64,000 bases of DNA from a virus: positions 1-64,000 of the IMG/VR virus record IMGVR_UViG_3300026521_000226; one strand, 5' to 3'. The notes under the pieces are model-generated. The model made no database searches and was not told where the DNA came from. It saw nothing but the letters and a program-made list of their open reading frames with translations. Positions within the stretch are counted from its first letter, which is position 1, and each line of letters opens with the position of its first letter. This document shows positions 9,312 through 18,052 of the stretch, one piece after another. A program made the translations under genes and the position numbers.

Positions 9312-9769
9312 TTATAGAATCAACACTCGATACAAAATATTTCTTAGATATATGTTCAAATTTAGAATACAAGGACAAAGATGAGTTAGAAGCTCAAGAC
9401 ATAATTGGTTCTAAAGATGGAACTGTATTAAGAGTGTTGAGAAATGCTCCAAATAGATGGGCTGAACACTATATAGTTAGAGATGAAAAAATAGATAAAA
9501 TTGTGTGTACAATAACATTAGACATAAATAACAATCTTCATTATTTTGTTACAAAAGATTTACAAAAAAATAATAGTATATCTTTTGTAAAAACAATAAA
9601 AAAATTAGTTGAAGAAACAATAAAATATAAGCAAGTTGTTTATGTGACAACAAAAGATTGGTACTCTGAAGCAGTTAAGTTTAATAAACTAATTGGATTT
9701 AAAGTTTTATTTACAAATAAAGGAAAAAAAACTTCAACTTGGTACTACTCAAAAAGCAAAGGATACTAA
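9308..9769 (+). CDS. T7 gp13-like protein (GNAT-like fold)
   Basis: 153 aa. The layout resembles the T7 gp13/DUF2833 group: an N-terminal helix, then ALRNAPNRWAEHY-type and IVCTITLDIN strands, and a C-terminal YSEAVKFNKLIGFKVLF hairpin. These proteins look like degenerate GNAT acetyltransferases and are needed for virion core assembly in T7. The acetyl-CoA loop is not obvious, so catalytic activity is doubtful. Confidence 0.5.
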   Translation: MIIESTLDTKYFLDICSNLEYKDKDELEAQDIIGSKDGTVLRVLRNAPNRWAEHYIVRDEKIDKIVCTITLDINNNLHYFVTKDLQKNNSISFVKTIKKLVEETIKYKQVVYVTTKDWYSEAVKFNKLIGFKVLFTNKGKKTSTWYYSKSKGY

Positions 9770-9770
9770 T

Positions 9771-12026
9771 ATGGGTGGAGTTGTTAATGCTATTGCTGAT
9801 GTTTTTGAATGGGTATTTGAATTGTTTGATCCTTTTTTATCAAAGTATGATAAACATGATATATATAAACAAATACAAATTCAATCATTATTCCCTAATG
9901 ATCAACATATATTTAGAAAAAAATTGATTTCATTTAAACATCAAACAGGAAGTAATTACGAAACATTAAAAAAACTAATACTTGATAAAGCAAAATATAC
10001 AAATAAAAACAAATTAGAAAAAATGGGGTTAATAACTGAATACAATGGTTCTATACACACACTCACAAAAAGTAGAATAGAATTATACATTAGTACCAAG
10101 TATTTAGATTCTGACGTTAATATACCATATCTTGTTTCAAGACATTATAAGTGGGAATTAAGGAAAACAAAAAAATTAACAAATGAATACATGAACTATA
10201 ATCTATATTATGATGTTGTTAGATACACGTATTCCACATATGATGATAAAAATCTTAATGGATATGTAAAGTATGATAAAAATGAAAAAATGTATTATTT
10301 CTGGATAAGAACAAACGAATACAAAGATCCTACTGATGAAGATTTGGCATATGAGACTGGTGATTATATTGATTGGAAAATATCAAAATGGTTAAGCGAA
10401 GAATATGACACAAAAGATGAAAACATACAATATACTGAAAAGACATATTTTAATAGTGTTGTTAGTAAAGTAAAATATATAACGTATAATATAAAAGATG
10501 ATAAATGGTATAAACCAATTATTGTTGACAAATCAATAGAACGAAAGTATGACGAAGATAACAATGTTATTGAAGTACATATGCTAAATGTAGATGATAA
10601 TGATGATGACATATGGGTAGAATGGACAATAGACAAGTCAGTTCTTATTACTGTTGGATATACATCAACAAATTTTCCAAAAGGAAATATAGAAACATTT
10701 TACTATGATGATGTTGTTGACAAGGAATTTGAAACACATTTTTTAAGTGTTCCTGTTAAAAAAGATGGTGATATGGTAAATGATGACTCTATAATGCTGA
10801 AAAACTGGCTGCAAGATATAGGGATGACGTTACCTGAAAATATAGAAAGTGATGAGGTTAAAGATGTTTTGTATGCAGCGCTAAGCAAATATAATGATAA
10901 TTCTACACCAACACTAACAAATTACAACAAATACATATATGGTTCTCCTACAGATAAACATAACGTATCTATTGATACAGGTGTGCAAGTATTTAATTAT
11001 TTTTGGTCTATAGATTATACAAATGAAAAAACAGCGAATATATACAGAGGTATGTCTGTTAATGGTTTTACGTACGCAAAAATATTAGAATGCGAACAAT
11101 CAGATATGTATATAACGTATAAATTAAATAATGAAGGTAAGGTTGACACAGGTGTTAACAACGGAGAAACTGAATCAGATGAAGGGCCAATGTATTTGGT
11201 ACCGCTCGAAGCTTTTAAAAGAATGCCATTAAATGAATTTTATGTTGCATACTATGACACAATGAAGAGTATAGCTTATGCTGAAAAAGAAGTTGTTACA
11301 AAGTGGTATAGAACTGAGTTTTTTCAATTTTACATGAAGGCTACAATTATTGTTATAGCATGTATAGCTGGTGGACCTGTTGGTTGCGCTATTGCAATAG
11401 GTGGTATGATTGTATATGAGTTGCTTGTTAATGAGTTTGGTGTAGATCCTGCTGTAGCTGCAATAATAGTCGCTGTTGCTACATGGGGTGCAAGCACAGC
11501 AGCAAACGGAGCAAATGCTGGAGCGAATGCAGCAAACAGCACATCTACTGCCTCTACTGCTGGAGTTGATTCATCAACTGCTGCATCAAATAGTATGGCA
11601 TCAGCGTCAGTAAGTACAACATCAGCTGCAAGTCAAAGCATTATGCAGAGAGTAGAGGATTATTTTTCCACATTTATTGATAATTTTAAGAGAGGTTATG
11701 CTATGCAAGCAGAAGAATCACTAAAATTTAGTGATTATCTTAATTATGTAAATAAAGGATCAAAATATTACTTTAGGTACCTTAATAAGAAAGAAAATAA
11801 AAAATTAGAAAATATTGAAAATGAGAACAGAAAAATAGAAGAAAAAGCAAAAGAAATTGAAGATTCTCTTACTGAAATGTTTAAAAATTCAATTAGTCTA
11901 CTTCCAGTAAAATTTGATATAGAATACTCAATGCTTTACAGTGATCCAATGAGTATGCAGTACGCATACGATCACATGTATGAAATGGATGCTTTTTCAG
12001 CTGTTGAATTAGTATACACACAATAA
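9771..12026 (+). CDS. Large tail protein with membrane-inserting segment
   Basis: 751 aa. The start is chosen at MGGVVNAIADVFEW because AAAGGA precedes it by seven bases; an in-frame extension to 9693 lacks a good site. An amphipathic N-terminus is followed by a long beta-rich body. Two strongly hydrophobic, Gly/Ala-rich segments lie at about residues 525-555 and 565-580, next to an Ala/Ser/Thr-rich low-complexity linker, and the C-terminus is a coiled coil. The hydrophobic part could insert in the host membrane during DNA ejection. I cannot name a family; the position suggests a tail tube, adaptor or tip protein. Confidence 0.45.
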   Translation: MGGVVNAIADVFEWVFELFDPFLSKYDKHDIYKQIQIQSLFPNDQHIFRKKLISFKHQTGSNYETLKKLILDKAKYTNKNKLEKMGLITEYNGSIHTLTKSRIELYISTKYLDSDVNIPYLVSRHYKWELRKTKKLTNEYMNYNLYYDVVRYTYSTYDDKNLNGYVKYDKNEKMYYFWIRTNEYKDPTDEDLAYETGDYIDWKISKWLSEEYDTKDENIQYTEKTYFNSVVSKVKYITYNIKDDKWYKPIIVDKSIERKYDEDNNVIEVHMLNVDDNDDDIWVEWTIDKSVLITVGYTSTNFPKGNIETFYYDDVVDKEFETHFLSVPVKKDGDMVNDDSIMLKNWLQDIGMTLPENIESDEVKDVLYAALSKYNDNSTPTLTNYNKYIYGSPTDKHNVSIDTGVQVFNYFWSIDYTNEKTANIYRGMSVNGFTYAKILECEQSDMYITYKLNNEGKVDTGVNNGETESDEGPMYLVPLEAFKRMPLNEFYVAYYDTMKSIAYAEKEVVTKWYRTEFFQFYMKATIIVIACIAGGPVGCAIAIGGMIVYELLVNEFGVDPAVAAIIVAVATWGASTAANGANAGANAANSTSTASTAGVDSSTAASNSMASASVSTTSAASQSIMQRVEDYFSTFIDNFKRGYAMQAEESLKFSDYLNYVNKGSKYYFRYLNKKENKKLENIENENRKIEEKAKEIEDSLTEMFKNSISLLPVKFDIEYSMLYSDPMSMQYAYDHMYEMDAFSAVELVYTQ

Positions 12027-12043
12027 ACAATGTTTTGACTTTT

Positions 12044-12052
12044 TGGTACAAT
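12044..12052 (+). promoter_or_regulatory. Extended -10 promoter ahead of portal gene
   Basis: TGGTACAAT, preceded by a T-rich tract (TTTTGACTTTT). A start site about 7 bases downstream would leave a short leader before the portal gene. It matches the TGnTAnAAT pattern seen again at 16,897 and 18,004. Confidence 0.5.
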
Positions 12053-12097
12053 TAGGCAATAAATATGATGAAAATAAAATATAAGGAAAACACAACA

Positions 12098-14098
12098 ATG
12101 ATGACAGATAGAAAAATTCTCGAACTATACAAAAAAGATTTAGAAGAGGCGCAACCTGTAAAAACAGTACAAAATGAATATGTGTCAAACATGATAAATA
12201 TATATAAAGGTGATGTTCAGTACACAAAAGTAAAAGGATCAACATTTGTATCAAAAGAAGTATTTAAACAAGTTGAATGGGCAAAAGCACAATACAAACA
12301 TCCATTTGTGTCAAACGATACGATTGTAAGATTAGCACCACAACTTGGTTCTGGAAATGTAGAATTTTCTCAACAAAGTGAAGCATTGATGAATTATTTT
12401 TATATTAAAAAATTCAATAGATATAATTTCATGACTGACGCATTACATACATTACTTGTTGAAGGAACATTAGTTGTTAGAACAGGTTGGGAATATGATG
12501 GTGAGATGAGACAAATTGAAGTACCAATTGTAGGGCAAGATCCAAATAGTGGTGAACAAATACAACTTGGTTCTCAAATTGTAAATAAAGAAGTGCCAAT
12601 TGTAAACAAGCCTACAGCATCAATAGTTAAAGCAGACAACATTTTTATTGATCCTACAGCAACAACTATGGAAGAAGTGCAATACATAGTCCAAAGAAGA
12701 GAAGTTCGGTTACATGAGCTTAAAGAAGCAGGAATATATAAGAATTTAGATATTCTTGAAAAAAGATCAACAAATCCTTTAAATAAAGATAATTATACAG
12801 AGCCATATACTATGGAAAAAAATCCAACATTATCATTCAACATGGAAGACACTGATAGAAGAAAAATGTACATGTATGAATATTGGGGATATAATAAACT
12901 TGAAGAGAATGGTGATGTTAAACCTGTTGTATGTTGTTGGATAGATGATACAATAGTTAGATTAGAAGAAAATCCATATCCAGATCAAAAAATCCCATTC
13001 TTGGTACTACAATTCATAAAAGAACCACATACGCTTTGGGGTAAGGCATTAACTGAGATGATAAGTGAACACCAAAGAATTAAAACAGGGTTAATGAGAG
13101 GAATATTTGATGATTTAGCTCAATCAAACAATACACAAAAAGGTGTTCAAAAAGGAAACTTAGATCCAATAAATATGAAAAGATTTCTAAACGGCGAAAG
13201 CTTTGAATTCAATTTGAGCCCAACAGCATTTTATCAAGGTAACTATAACAGAATTCCAAGCGAAATTTTCAAGGTTATTCAGGATGTTGATTATGACAAA
13301 CAACTTCTAAGTGGTGTAATACCAATGCAAGGTGGTCAAGGTGCGCAAGCAATATATGGTTCTCAAGCTTCAAAAACAGGACAATTAAGTTCTTTAATGT
13401 TAAAAGAATTAGATGTTGTTAACAATATAGCTGAGAATCTGATAAAACCAATGCTTATGAAATGGCTTATATATATGTATGAATTATTGGAACCTGAAGA
13501 AATAATGAATATAACTGGTATGCAATATGTAGAACCAGAGAAAGAATTAATTGTTAATTACGCTGATGACTTTGACATAGACATATCTACTCAACAAACA
13601 GATGAGATTAAAGCAAGCGAAATGACAATGCTTATGCAAACACTTGGAAATACAATCCCTTTTGATATAACAAAGTTAATGATGGCAGAAATAGCAAAGC
13701 TAAAAAAAATGCCTAATCTTGCCAAACAAATAATTGACTATCAACCACAACCAGATCCATATGAAGAACAATTAAAACAAATTGAGTTACAAAAAGCACA
13801 ACTTGAATTACAACTTATGCAAATGGAAGGACAAGCAGATGCTCAACTTAAATCTGCAAAAGCTAAAGAAGCTGATGCAAAAGCTACTGCTACATCTACT
13901 GGCACTATTCAATCTAAATACGGAATTGATTATCAACAAAAAATGAAAGAGATGGAGGTTAAACATCAAATGGAAATGGAAAAATTAAGAGAACAAGCAA
14001 GATTAAAGGATAAAGGTACTATGTCTAACAATGTTGGAATCCCAACACAAAATCCACAACCTGTAGGTATGATGGATGTTCAGAATCAAACAATTTAA
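12098..14098 (+). CDS. Portal (head-tail connector) protein
   Basis: 666 aa from the chosen start. An upstream ATG at 12,065 is in frame but would leave almost no leader after the predicted promoter, whereas AAGGA stands 10 bases before 12,098. Residues GKALTEMISEHQRIKTGLMRGI, the long helical body and the Gln/Lys-rich C-terminal coiled coil (about residues 560-640) are typical of P22/N4-type portal proteins. Twelve copies form the ring through which DNA is packaged and ejected. It precedes scaffold and capsid genes, the standard order. Confidence 0.8.
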   Translation: MMTDRKILELYKKDLEEAQPVKTVQNEYVSNMINIYKGDVQYTKVKGSTFVSKEVFKQVEWAKAQYKHPFVSNDTIVRLAPQLGSGNVEFSQQSEALMNYFYIKKFNRYNFMTDALHTLLVEGTLVVRTGWEYDGEMRQIEVPIVGQDPNSGEQIQLGSQIVNKEVPIVNKPTASIVKADNIFIDPTATTMEEVQYIVQRREVRLHELKEAGIYKNLDILEKRSTNPLNKDNYTEPYTMEKNPTLSFNMEDTDRRKMYMYEYWGYNKLEENGDVKPVVCCWIDDTIVRLEENPYPDQKIPFLVLQFIKEPHTLWGKALTEMISEHQRIKTGLMRGIFDDLAQSNNTQKGVQKGNLDPINMKRFLNGESFEFNLSPTAFYQGNYNRIPSEIFKVIQDVDYDKQLLSGVIPMQGGQGAQAIYGSQASKTGQLSSLMLKELDVVNNIAENLIKPMLMKWLIYMYELLEPEEIMNITGMQYVEPEKELIVNYADDFDIDISTQQTDEIKASEMTMLMQTLGNTIPFDITKLMMAEIAKLKKMPNLAKQIIDYQPQPDPYEEQLKQIELQKAQLELQLMQMEGQADAQLKSAKAKEADAKATATSTGTIQSKYGIDYQQKMKEMEVKHQMEMEKLREQARLKDKGTMSNNVGIPTQNPQPVGMMDVQNQTI

Positions 14099-14106
14099 TG
14101 TTTGAT

Positions 14107-14135
14107 TTGACTTTATTATGGAATTTGAGTAAAAT
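14107..14135 (+). promoter_or_regulatory. Sigma70-type promoter ahead of 14,166 gene
   Basis: TTGACT, a 17-base spacer, then TAAAAT, lying 30 bases upstream of the next start codon. This is the only late promoter here with an evident -35 box. It would be read by host RNA polymerase. Confidence 0.5.
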
Positions 14136-14165
14136 TTGTTACAAAAAAAATAAAAGGAAAATGAC

Positions 14166-14477
14166 ATGGCAACATTAAGACAAGAAGAACAAGAATTTAT
14201 CGCAAACTACGGAACTGAAGAAGCTAAAGAAGCAGCGGCACTACAATTAAAATTAGTTGACGCATTAGCTAAGCTTGATAAAAACAAAGATTTTAAATTA
14301 ATTATTAAGTATATTTGTGAAGATATGGTTACTGCTCACAGTGATCAATTAGCATTTAGTGTTGAAGAGAGAGGTCAATTATTTGAACAATTAGTATGGA
14401 GAAGTCAACTTAAAAAAGAACTTCAAATGATTAGGGATACAGATGTGGTTAGAGTTCAAGAAATTCTTGAAGGATAA
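14166..14477 (+). CDS. Small head-region protein, unknown
   Basis: 103 aa, helical and acidic. It sits between portal and scaffold with its own promoter and a clear RBS (AAAAGGAAA). Small helical proteins occur at this position in many N4/P22-like phages, but I do not recognise a named family. It ends 3 bases before the scaffold start, so the two are co-translated. Confidence 0.45.
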   Translation: MATLRQEEQEFIANYGTEEAKEAAALQLKLVDALAKLDKNKDFKLIIKYICEDMVTAHSDQLAFSVEERGQLFEQLVWRSQLKKELQMIRDTDVVRVQEILEG

Positions 14478-14480
14478 TAA

Positions 14481-15518
14481 ATGATAGATTTAGATAATTT
14501 AGACAAAGCAATTTCAGGTGCAGAAGAAGTAGATTCTATGCCTGATCTTGAAGATGGAGATTATGAAAATCCTGAAAACTCTATAGAAGAACCAAGCAGT
14601 TCTACAGATGAAGAAGAATTTGATGATTCGGTTGAAGTTTACGATAACGAATCTGAAGAAGATGAGTCTGAAGAGGATATTGAATATGAGGGCGAAGATT
14701 CAGATGTTGAAATAGTTGAAACAAATAATGATGTTGATAGTTCAATGGAATTTGATATTGGTAACACAAAACTTAAAGTCAACAACACTGATGAGTTGAA
14801 AACAATAGCTCAAAACGCATTAAAAGATAAATTTAAATTTGATCAATACAAAGATGATATTTCTGTTATTGAAGGACTCAAAGATCAAGGTGTTGAACAA
14901 GAAGATCTATACTTATTGGCTGCAGCAAAAAAAGGTGATCAAAAAGCATTAGCTAAGTTGTTGAAAAAATCAGGTGTTGATCCTTACGACTTAGATATTG
15001 AAGATGAAGATATCGACAATTATAGACCTGAAGAAGTTAAAGCTGATATGAACTATATTGAAGCGAAAGCTATTTTGAGTGATTTAAAACAGAACCCTGA
15101 GGTTGATACAAAGTTTAATAATCTTGTTATGAAAGAGTTTGATGAGCAGAGTAGGAAATCAGTTTTCGATAATGTAAACAATTTGCAATTCATTGCTGAA
15201 TTAACTAAATCAGGAATGCTTGAACAAATATTACCTTCGTACACAAAGAAAAAATTACTTGGTGCAGGGAAAGATAGTTTTAGTATGCTTGTTGAATCAT
15301 ACGACGAATATGTTAAATCACTGGAGAACCAAAAAGAAGAAAAGGTTAAGGAAGTGCAAACAAAAGCAAAACAAAAAGCTACAAAAAGAAGAAAAGCAGC
15401 AGTAGGTTCTAAGCAAAAAAGACCAGCTGAAAAAAAAGATCCTATAAACATGAGTGATGAAGAGTTTGAAGAATATTACAAAAATCTAACTGGTGGTTAT
15501 GGGTTTGCTGTAGATTAA
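14481..15518 (+). CDS. Capsid scaffold protein
   Basis: 345 aa. Residues 1-90 are extremely acidic (runs of E/D/S), the middle is helical, and a Lys/Arg-rich patch lies at about 285-320, followed by a short tail ending GGYGFAVD. Acidic N-terminus, helical body and basic C-terminus, directly upstream of the major capsid gene, is the usual form of internal scaffolding proteins. These guide procapsid assembly and then leave. Confidence 0.7.
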   Translation: MIDLDNLDKAISGAEEVDSMPDLEDGDYENPENSIEEPSSSTDEEEFDDSVEVYDNESEEDESEEDIEYEGEDSDVEIVETNNDVDSSMEFDIGNTKLKVNNTDELKTIAQNALKDKFKFDQYKDDISVIEGLKDQGVEQEDLYLLAAAKKGDQKALAKLLKKSGVDPYDLDIEDEDIDNYRPEEVKADMNYIEAKAILSDLKQNPEVDTKFNNLVMKEFDEQSRKSVFDNVNNLQFIAELTKSGMLEQILPSYTKKKLLGAGKDSFSMLVESYDEYVKSLENQKEEKVKEVQTKAKQKATKRRKAAVGSKQKRPAEKKDPINMSDEEFEEYYKNLTGGYGFAVD

Positions 15519-15523
15519 TTTCT

Positions 15524-15579
15524 ATACCCTTTGTGGGTATGGTTGATTCAGTGTATATGTCAATTGGATATATACTGAA
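15524..15579 (+). other. Two tandem RNA hairpins before the capsid gene
   Basis: Hairpin 1: ATACCC-tttgt-GGGTAT at 15,524-15,540. Hairpin 2: a 12-bp stem at 15,547-15,558 with 15,568-15,579 (one G-T pair) and a 9-base loop. Neither is followed by a T-run, so they look more like processing or stability structures than terminators. They could raise capsid mRNA levels. Confidence 0.55.
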
Positions 15580-15608
15580 CAAACTATATTAAAACAATGG
15601 AGGCTTTT

Positions 15609-16817
15609 ATGGCTATTTACGTTTTTAACTCTGGTGACTCTACTCAAGGTACGCAAGTACAAAATTTCTACAGTAGAATCGCAAGAAGAAAAATCGATCA
15701 AACTTTCAACTTTAGTAAATTCGCTAATATGAGAGATATGATGCAAACAGGACATGGTGAAACTTATAAAGTTAGTACATATTTTTGGTCAATTCATAGA
15801 GATGTGATTGATAAAGATGGTCATTATACAGGTGTAAAAGGTGGATATATCACAGAGAGAGATCTTAAAACAATTTCTGATAATCTTGACAATATGCAAC
15901 TTAACACTGAAACAGCAAAAACTGAAGATGATATTTTCCAACTTGGTACTTTCAGAAAAACTACATTTGAAACAAAAATGAAGAAATATGCTGGTATTGT
16001 TCAATTAACTGAAACTGATGAAACATATTCTGAAGATGCTGTAAGAGCATTAGCTGTTGAAGATGTTACAATGCAAATGAATCTTGCATACAATGACCTT
16101 ATGATGAGAGATATTTTAAATGCTGAATTTAGAGTATATGGTGGTGATGCTACATCAAGAGATGAAGTTGGTGGTACTGATGATAGTAAATCAAGAGATT
16201 ATACATTAACAACATCATTATCAATTGCTGTACACAATAAACTTATTGTTAATAAAGCAAAAGAGATGAGTTCATTAATTGGTGGTCAAAATAGAATTGG
16301 TACTAAACCTATTCCAAGTGCTTACTACATTATTGTTGGTGCTCAATATTATGGTGCTTTAATTAACGAAGATTTATATCCAGATTTTCAATCAGTTGAA
16401 ACTTATTCTGATCCTACAAATGTAGTTAAATTAGATGGTTTAGAAGAGATTGGTAGACTTGGAAGATTCAGAATTCTTTATAGTGAAACATTAGGTAACT
16501 GGTCTCATCAAGGACATAAAGTTGATGATACAGGTGATAACGATTCTGCTTATTGTTATGCATCTCAAGATCCAGATGATGATGATAACTGGAAATATGA
16601 TGTTTTTCCTGCAATTGTTATGGCTAAAGATGCTATTTCAACAGTTGGTCTTCAAGGTAAAACTAAACAGATGATTTACACAAGATGGCCAGATGTGATC
16701 GATAGTGGAAATAAAATTGGTGAAGTTGGTTATATTGCATTCAAATTCAGATACGCAACTGTAATCACAAGACCAGATCATCTTGCAATTATCGAGACTA
16801 CAGTAGCTAAGCCGTAA
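15609..16817 (+). CDS. Major capsid protein, N4-gp56 family
   Basis: 402 aa. The start is placed at MAIYVFNSG because TGGAGG precedes it by five bases; an in-frame ATG four codons earlier overlaps that site. The sequence has the N4-gp56 look: N-terminal FYSRIARRKIDQTFNFSKFA, then GGYITERDL, TFRKTTFETKMKKYAGIVQLTE and a C-terminal GEVGYIAFKFRYATVI. It adopts the HK97 fold and forms the icosahedral shell. The scaffold gene lies immediately upstream. Confidence 0.85.
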   Translation: MAIYVFNSGDSTQGTQVQNFYSRIARRKIDQTFNFSKFANMRDMMQTGHGETYKVSTYFWSIHRDVIDKDGHYTGVKGGYITERDLKTISDNLDNMQLNTETAKTEDDIFQLGTFRKTTFETKMKKYAGIVQLTETDETYSEDAVRALAVEDVTMQMNLAYNDLMMRDILNAEFRVYGGDATSRDEVGGTDDSKSRDYTLTTSLSIAVHNKLIVNKAKEMSSLIGGQNRIGTKPIPSAYYIIVGAQYYGALINEDLYPDFQSVETYSDPTNVVKLDGLEEIGRLGRFRILYSETLGNWSHQGHKVDDTGDNDSAYCYASQDPDDDDNWKYDVFPAIVMAKDAISTVGLQGKTKQMIYTRWPDVIDSGNKIGEVGYIAFKFRYATVITRPDHLAIIETTVAKP

Positions 16818-16857
16818 TAAAAAACCTATGTCTATTTATTGACATTTAAATGATCTT

Positions 16858-16880
16858 AGAGATTTATTCTCTTTGTTTCA
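16858..16880 (+). terminator. Weak terminator after capsid gene
   Basis: AGAGA-TTTAT-TCTCT followed by TTGTTTCATTTTATT. The stem is short and AT-rich, so termination is probably partial. It separates capsid transcription from the next promoter at 16,897. Confidence 0.35.
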
Positions 16881-16924
16881 TTTTATTCAAATTAAATGAT
16901 ATAATTTGATTTAAATAAAATGAA
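16877..16924 (+). promoter_or_regulatory. Extended -10 promoter within an inverted repeat
   Basis: TGATATAAT at 16,897-16,905 is an extended -10 box. It is flanked by a perfect 11-bp inverted repeat, TTCATTTTATT (16,877-16,887) and AATAAAATGAA (16,914-16,924), so the promoter sits in the centre of a dyad. The dyad could be an operator or could form a cruciform. Confidence 0.45.
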
Positions 16925-16939
16925 CCAAAAGGATTAAAT

Positions 16940-17374
16940 ATGGAAAACAAATCAATTGAAGAATTAAGTTTTAATGAATTAAGAGTAGAGTGCAAAAAGA
17001 AAAATATCGATGTAAACAAGGGTGATAACAAAGCTGTGCTTATTTCGAAGCTAAAAACATACGCTGAAAACATGGCAACAAGAAGTGGTAAACTTGTTAA
17101 CATCTCAGCAAAAATGAAAGATATGGTTAAAGTTATTGTTACTAAAAACGATCCTGAAGACACAAGAGAAGCAATGGTTTCAACAATTGTAAATGCAACT
17201 GGTACTTACAGTTGGTCAATTCCATTTAACACAAAAATTGACATACCGAGACCATTCGTTAAAAAACTAAAATCAGCAAAAATTCAAAAATTTAATAGAA
17301 TTATTGACAAAGATTTAGGTCCTATTGACAGACCTTATGAGGATAGCAAATATATAGTTCAAGAATTAAGTTAA
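16940..17374 (+). CDS. SAP-domain head protein
   Basis: 144 aa. Residues 4-42 (SIEELSFNELRVECKKKNI...NKAVLISKLK) fit the SAP motif, a helix-extended loop-helix that binds DNA. The C-terminal part (VKVIVTKNDPEDTREAM...YSWSIPFNTKIDIPRPFVKKLKSA) resembles a small capsid-associated protein commonly found just after the major capsid gene. A DNA-binding module on a head protein suggests contact with packaged DNA. The fusion is inferred from sequence alone. Confidence 0.6.
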   Translation: MENKSIEELSFNELRVECKKKNIDVNKGDNKAVLISKLKTYAENMATRSGKLVNISAKMKDMVKVIVTKNDPEDTREAMVSTIVNATGTYSWSIPFNTKIDIPRPFVKKLKSAKIQKFNRIIDKDLGPIDRPYEDSKYIVQELS

Positions 17375-17404
17375 CTCTTGGTTCTTTAGTTTAAAGGAGA
17401 TTGC

Positions 17405-17980
17405 ATGGAAGAATGGGAAAAATTATTTCAACAAAGAAATAATATAACATATACAGCATCTGGGCATGATGGTACAGCTCCTATTTTTAAGGTTTTAGAT
17501 GTACAGGGAACTGAAAAAGTTAAACCTGTTTTTGGATTAACAGAAGGTATAAATACAAATATAGATAATTCTCAAAACCAAATAAAACAATTTAAACTTC
17601 CAAACGGAAATACAGCATTTTCAATGGACAAGGATTATGCTATGCAGAATAAATATGCTATGCTTGATTCAAAAGGAAATCCTGTATTAACAGAAGAAGG
17701 ATATAAAGCTGGATTTACTGGAATAGACAAAGATGGAAACCTAATTGGCACAAGTGAAAAGTCTTGGTTTCAACAAAATAAAGATGGAATAAACACTGGG
17801 ATTGCAGCAGGACAATTAGGTCTTGGGATTGCAGGATTTCTTGAAAATAGGAAAACAGCAAAAGCTCAGAGAGGTATGCTTGAGGCTCAGAGATCATTAC
17901 TTAATGAACAATTATCTGAGGCAAAAGCAGAATATTCAAGAGTAAGTAATCTTAGAAAAAAAATAACAGCCTCTTATTAA
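17405..17980 (+). CDS. Unknown virion protein
   Basis: 191 aa. The middle is Gly- and Asp-rich (KDGNLIG, SKGNPVLTEEGY). A hydrophobic Gly/Ala-rich stretch lies near residues 132-146, followed by a C-terminal coiled coil with many Ala/Arg/Leu. Small proteins with a membrane-active stretch plus coiled coil precede the internal core proteins in podoviruses (compare T7 gp14). The similarity is positional, not by motif. Confidence 0.4.
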   Translation: MEEWEKLFQQRNNITYTASGHDGTAPIFKVLDVQGTEKVKPVFGLTEGINTNIDNSQNQIKQFKLPNGNTAFSMDKDYAMQNKYAMLDSKGNPVLTEEGYKAGFTGIDKDGNLIGTSEKSWFQQNKDGINTGIAAGQLGLGIAGFLENRKTAKAQRGMLEAQRSLLNEQLSEAKAEYSRVSNLRKKITASY

Positions 17981-18003
17981 CACTACATTTTTACACCCTT
18001 ATA

Positions 18004-18012
18004 TGGTATAAT
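18004..18012 (+). promoter_or_regulatory. Extended -10 promoter ahead of internal virion genes
   Basis: TGGTATAAT, with a T-rich tract upstream (ACATTTTTACACCC) and the next start codon 40 bases downstream. The same nonamer occurs on the - strand at 54,553-54,561. It likely drives the 13-kb block to 31.6 kb from host RNA polymerase. Confidence 0.55.
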
Positions 18013-18052
18013 TATTTTAACAATAAAATATAAAACTATATAAAGGATGTAA

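Noticed and set aside
9693-9770. Longer start of the tail protein at 9,693
   Set aside because: It would overlap the gp13-like gene by 77 bases without an RBS, whereas AAAGGA precedes 9,771.
11330-11542. Antisense frame with Ala/Thr-rich product opposite the tail gene
   Set aside because: It mirrors the Gly/Ala-rich coding strand and has no RBS.
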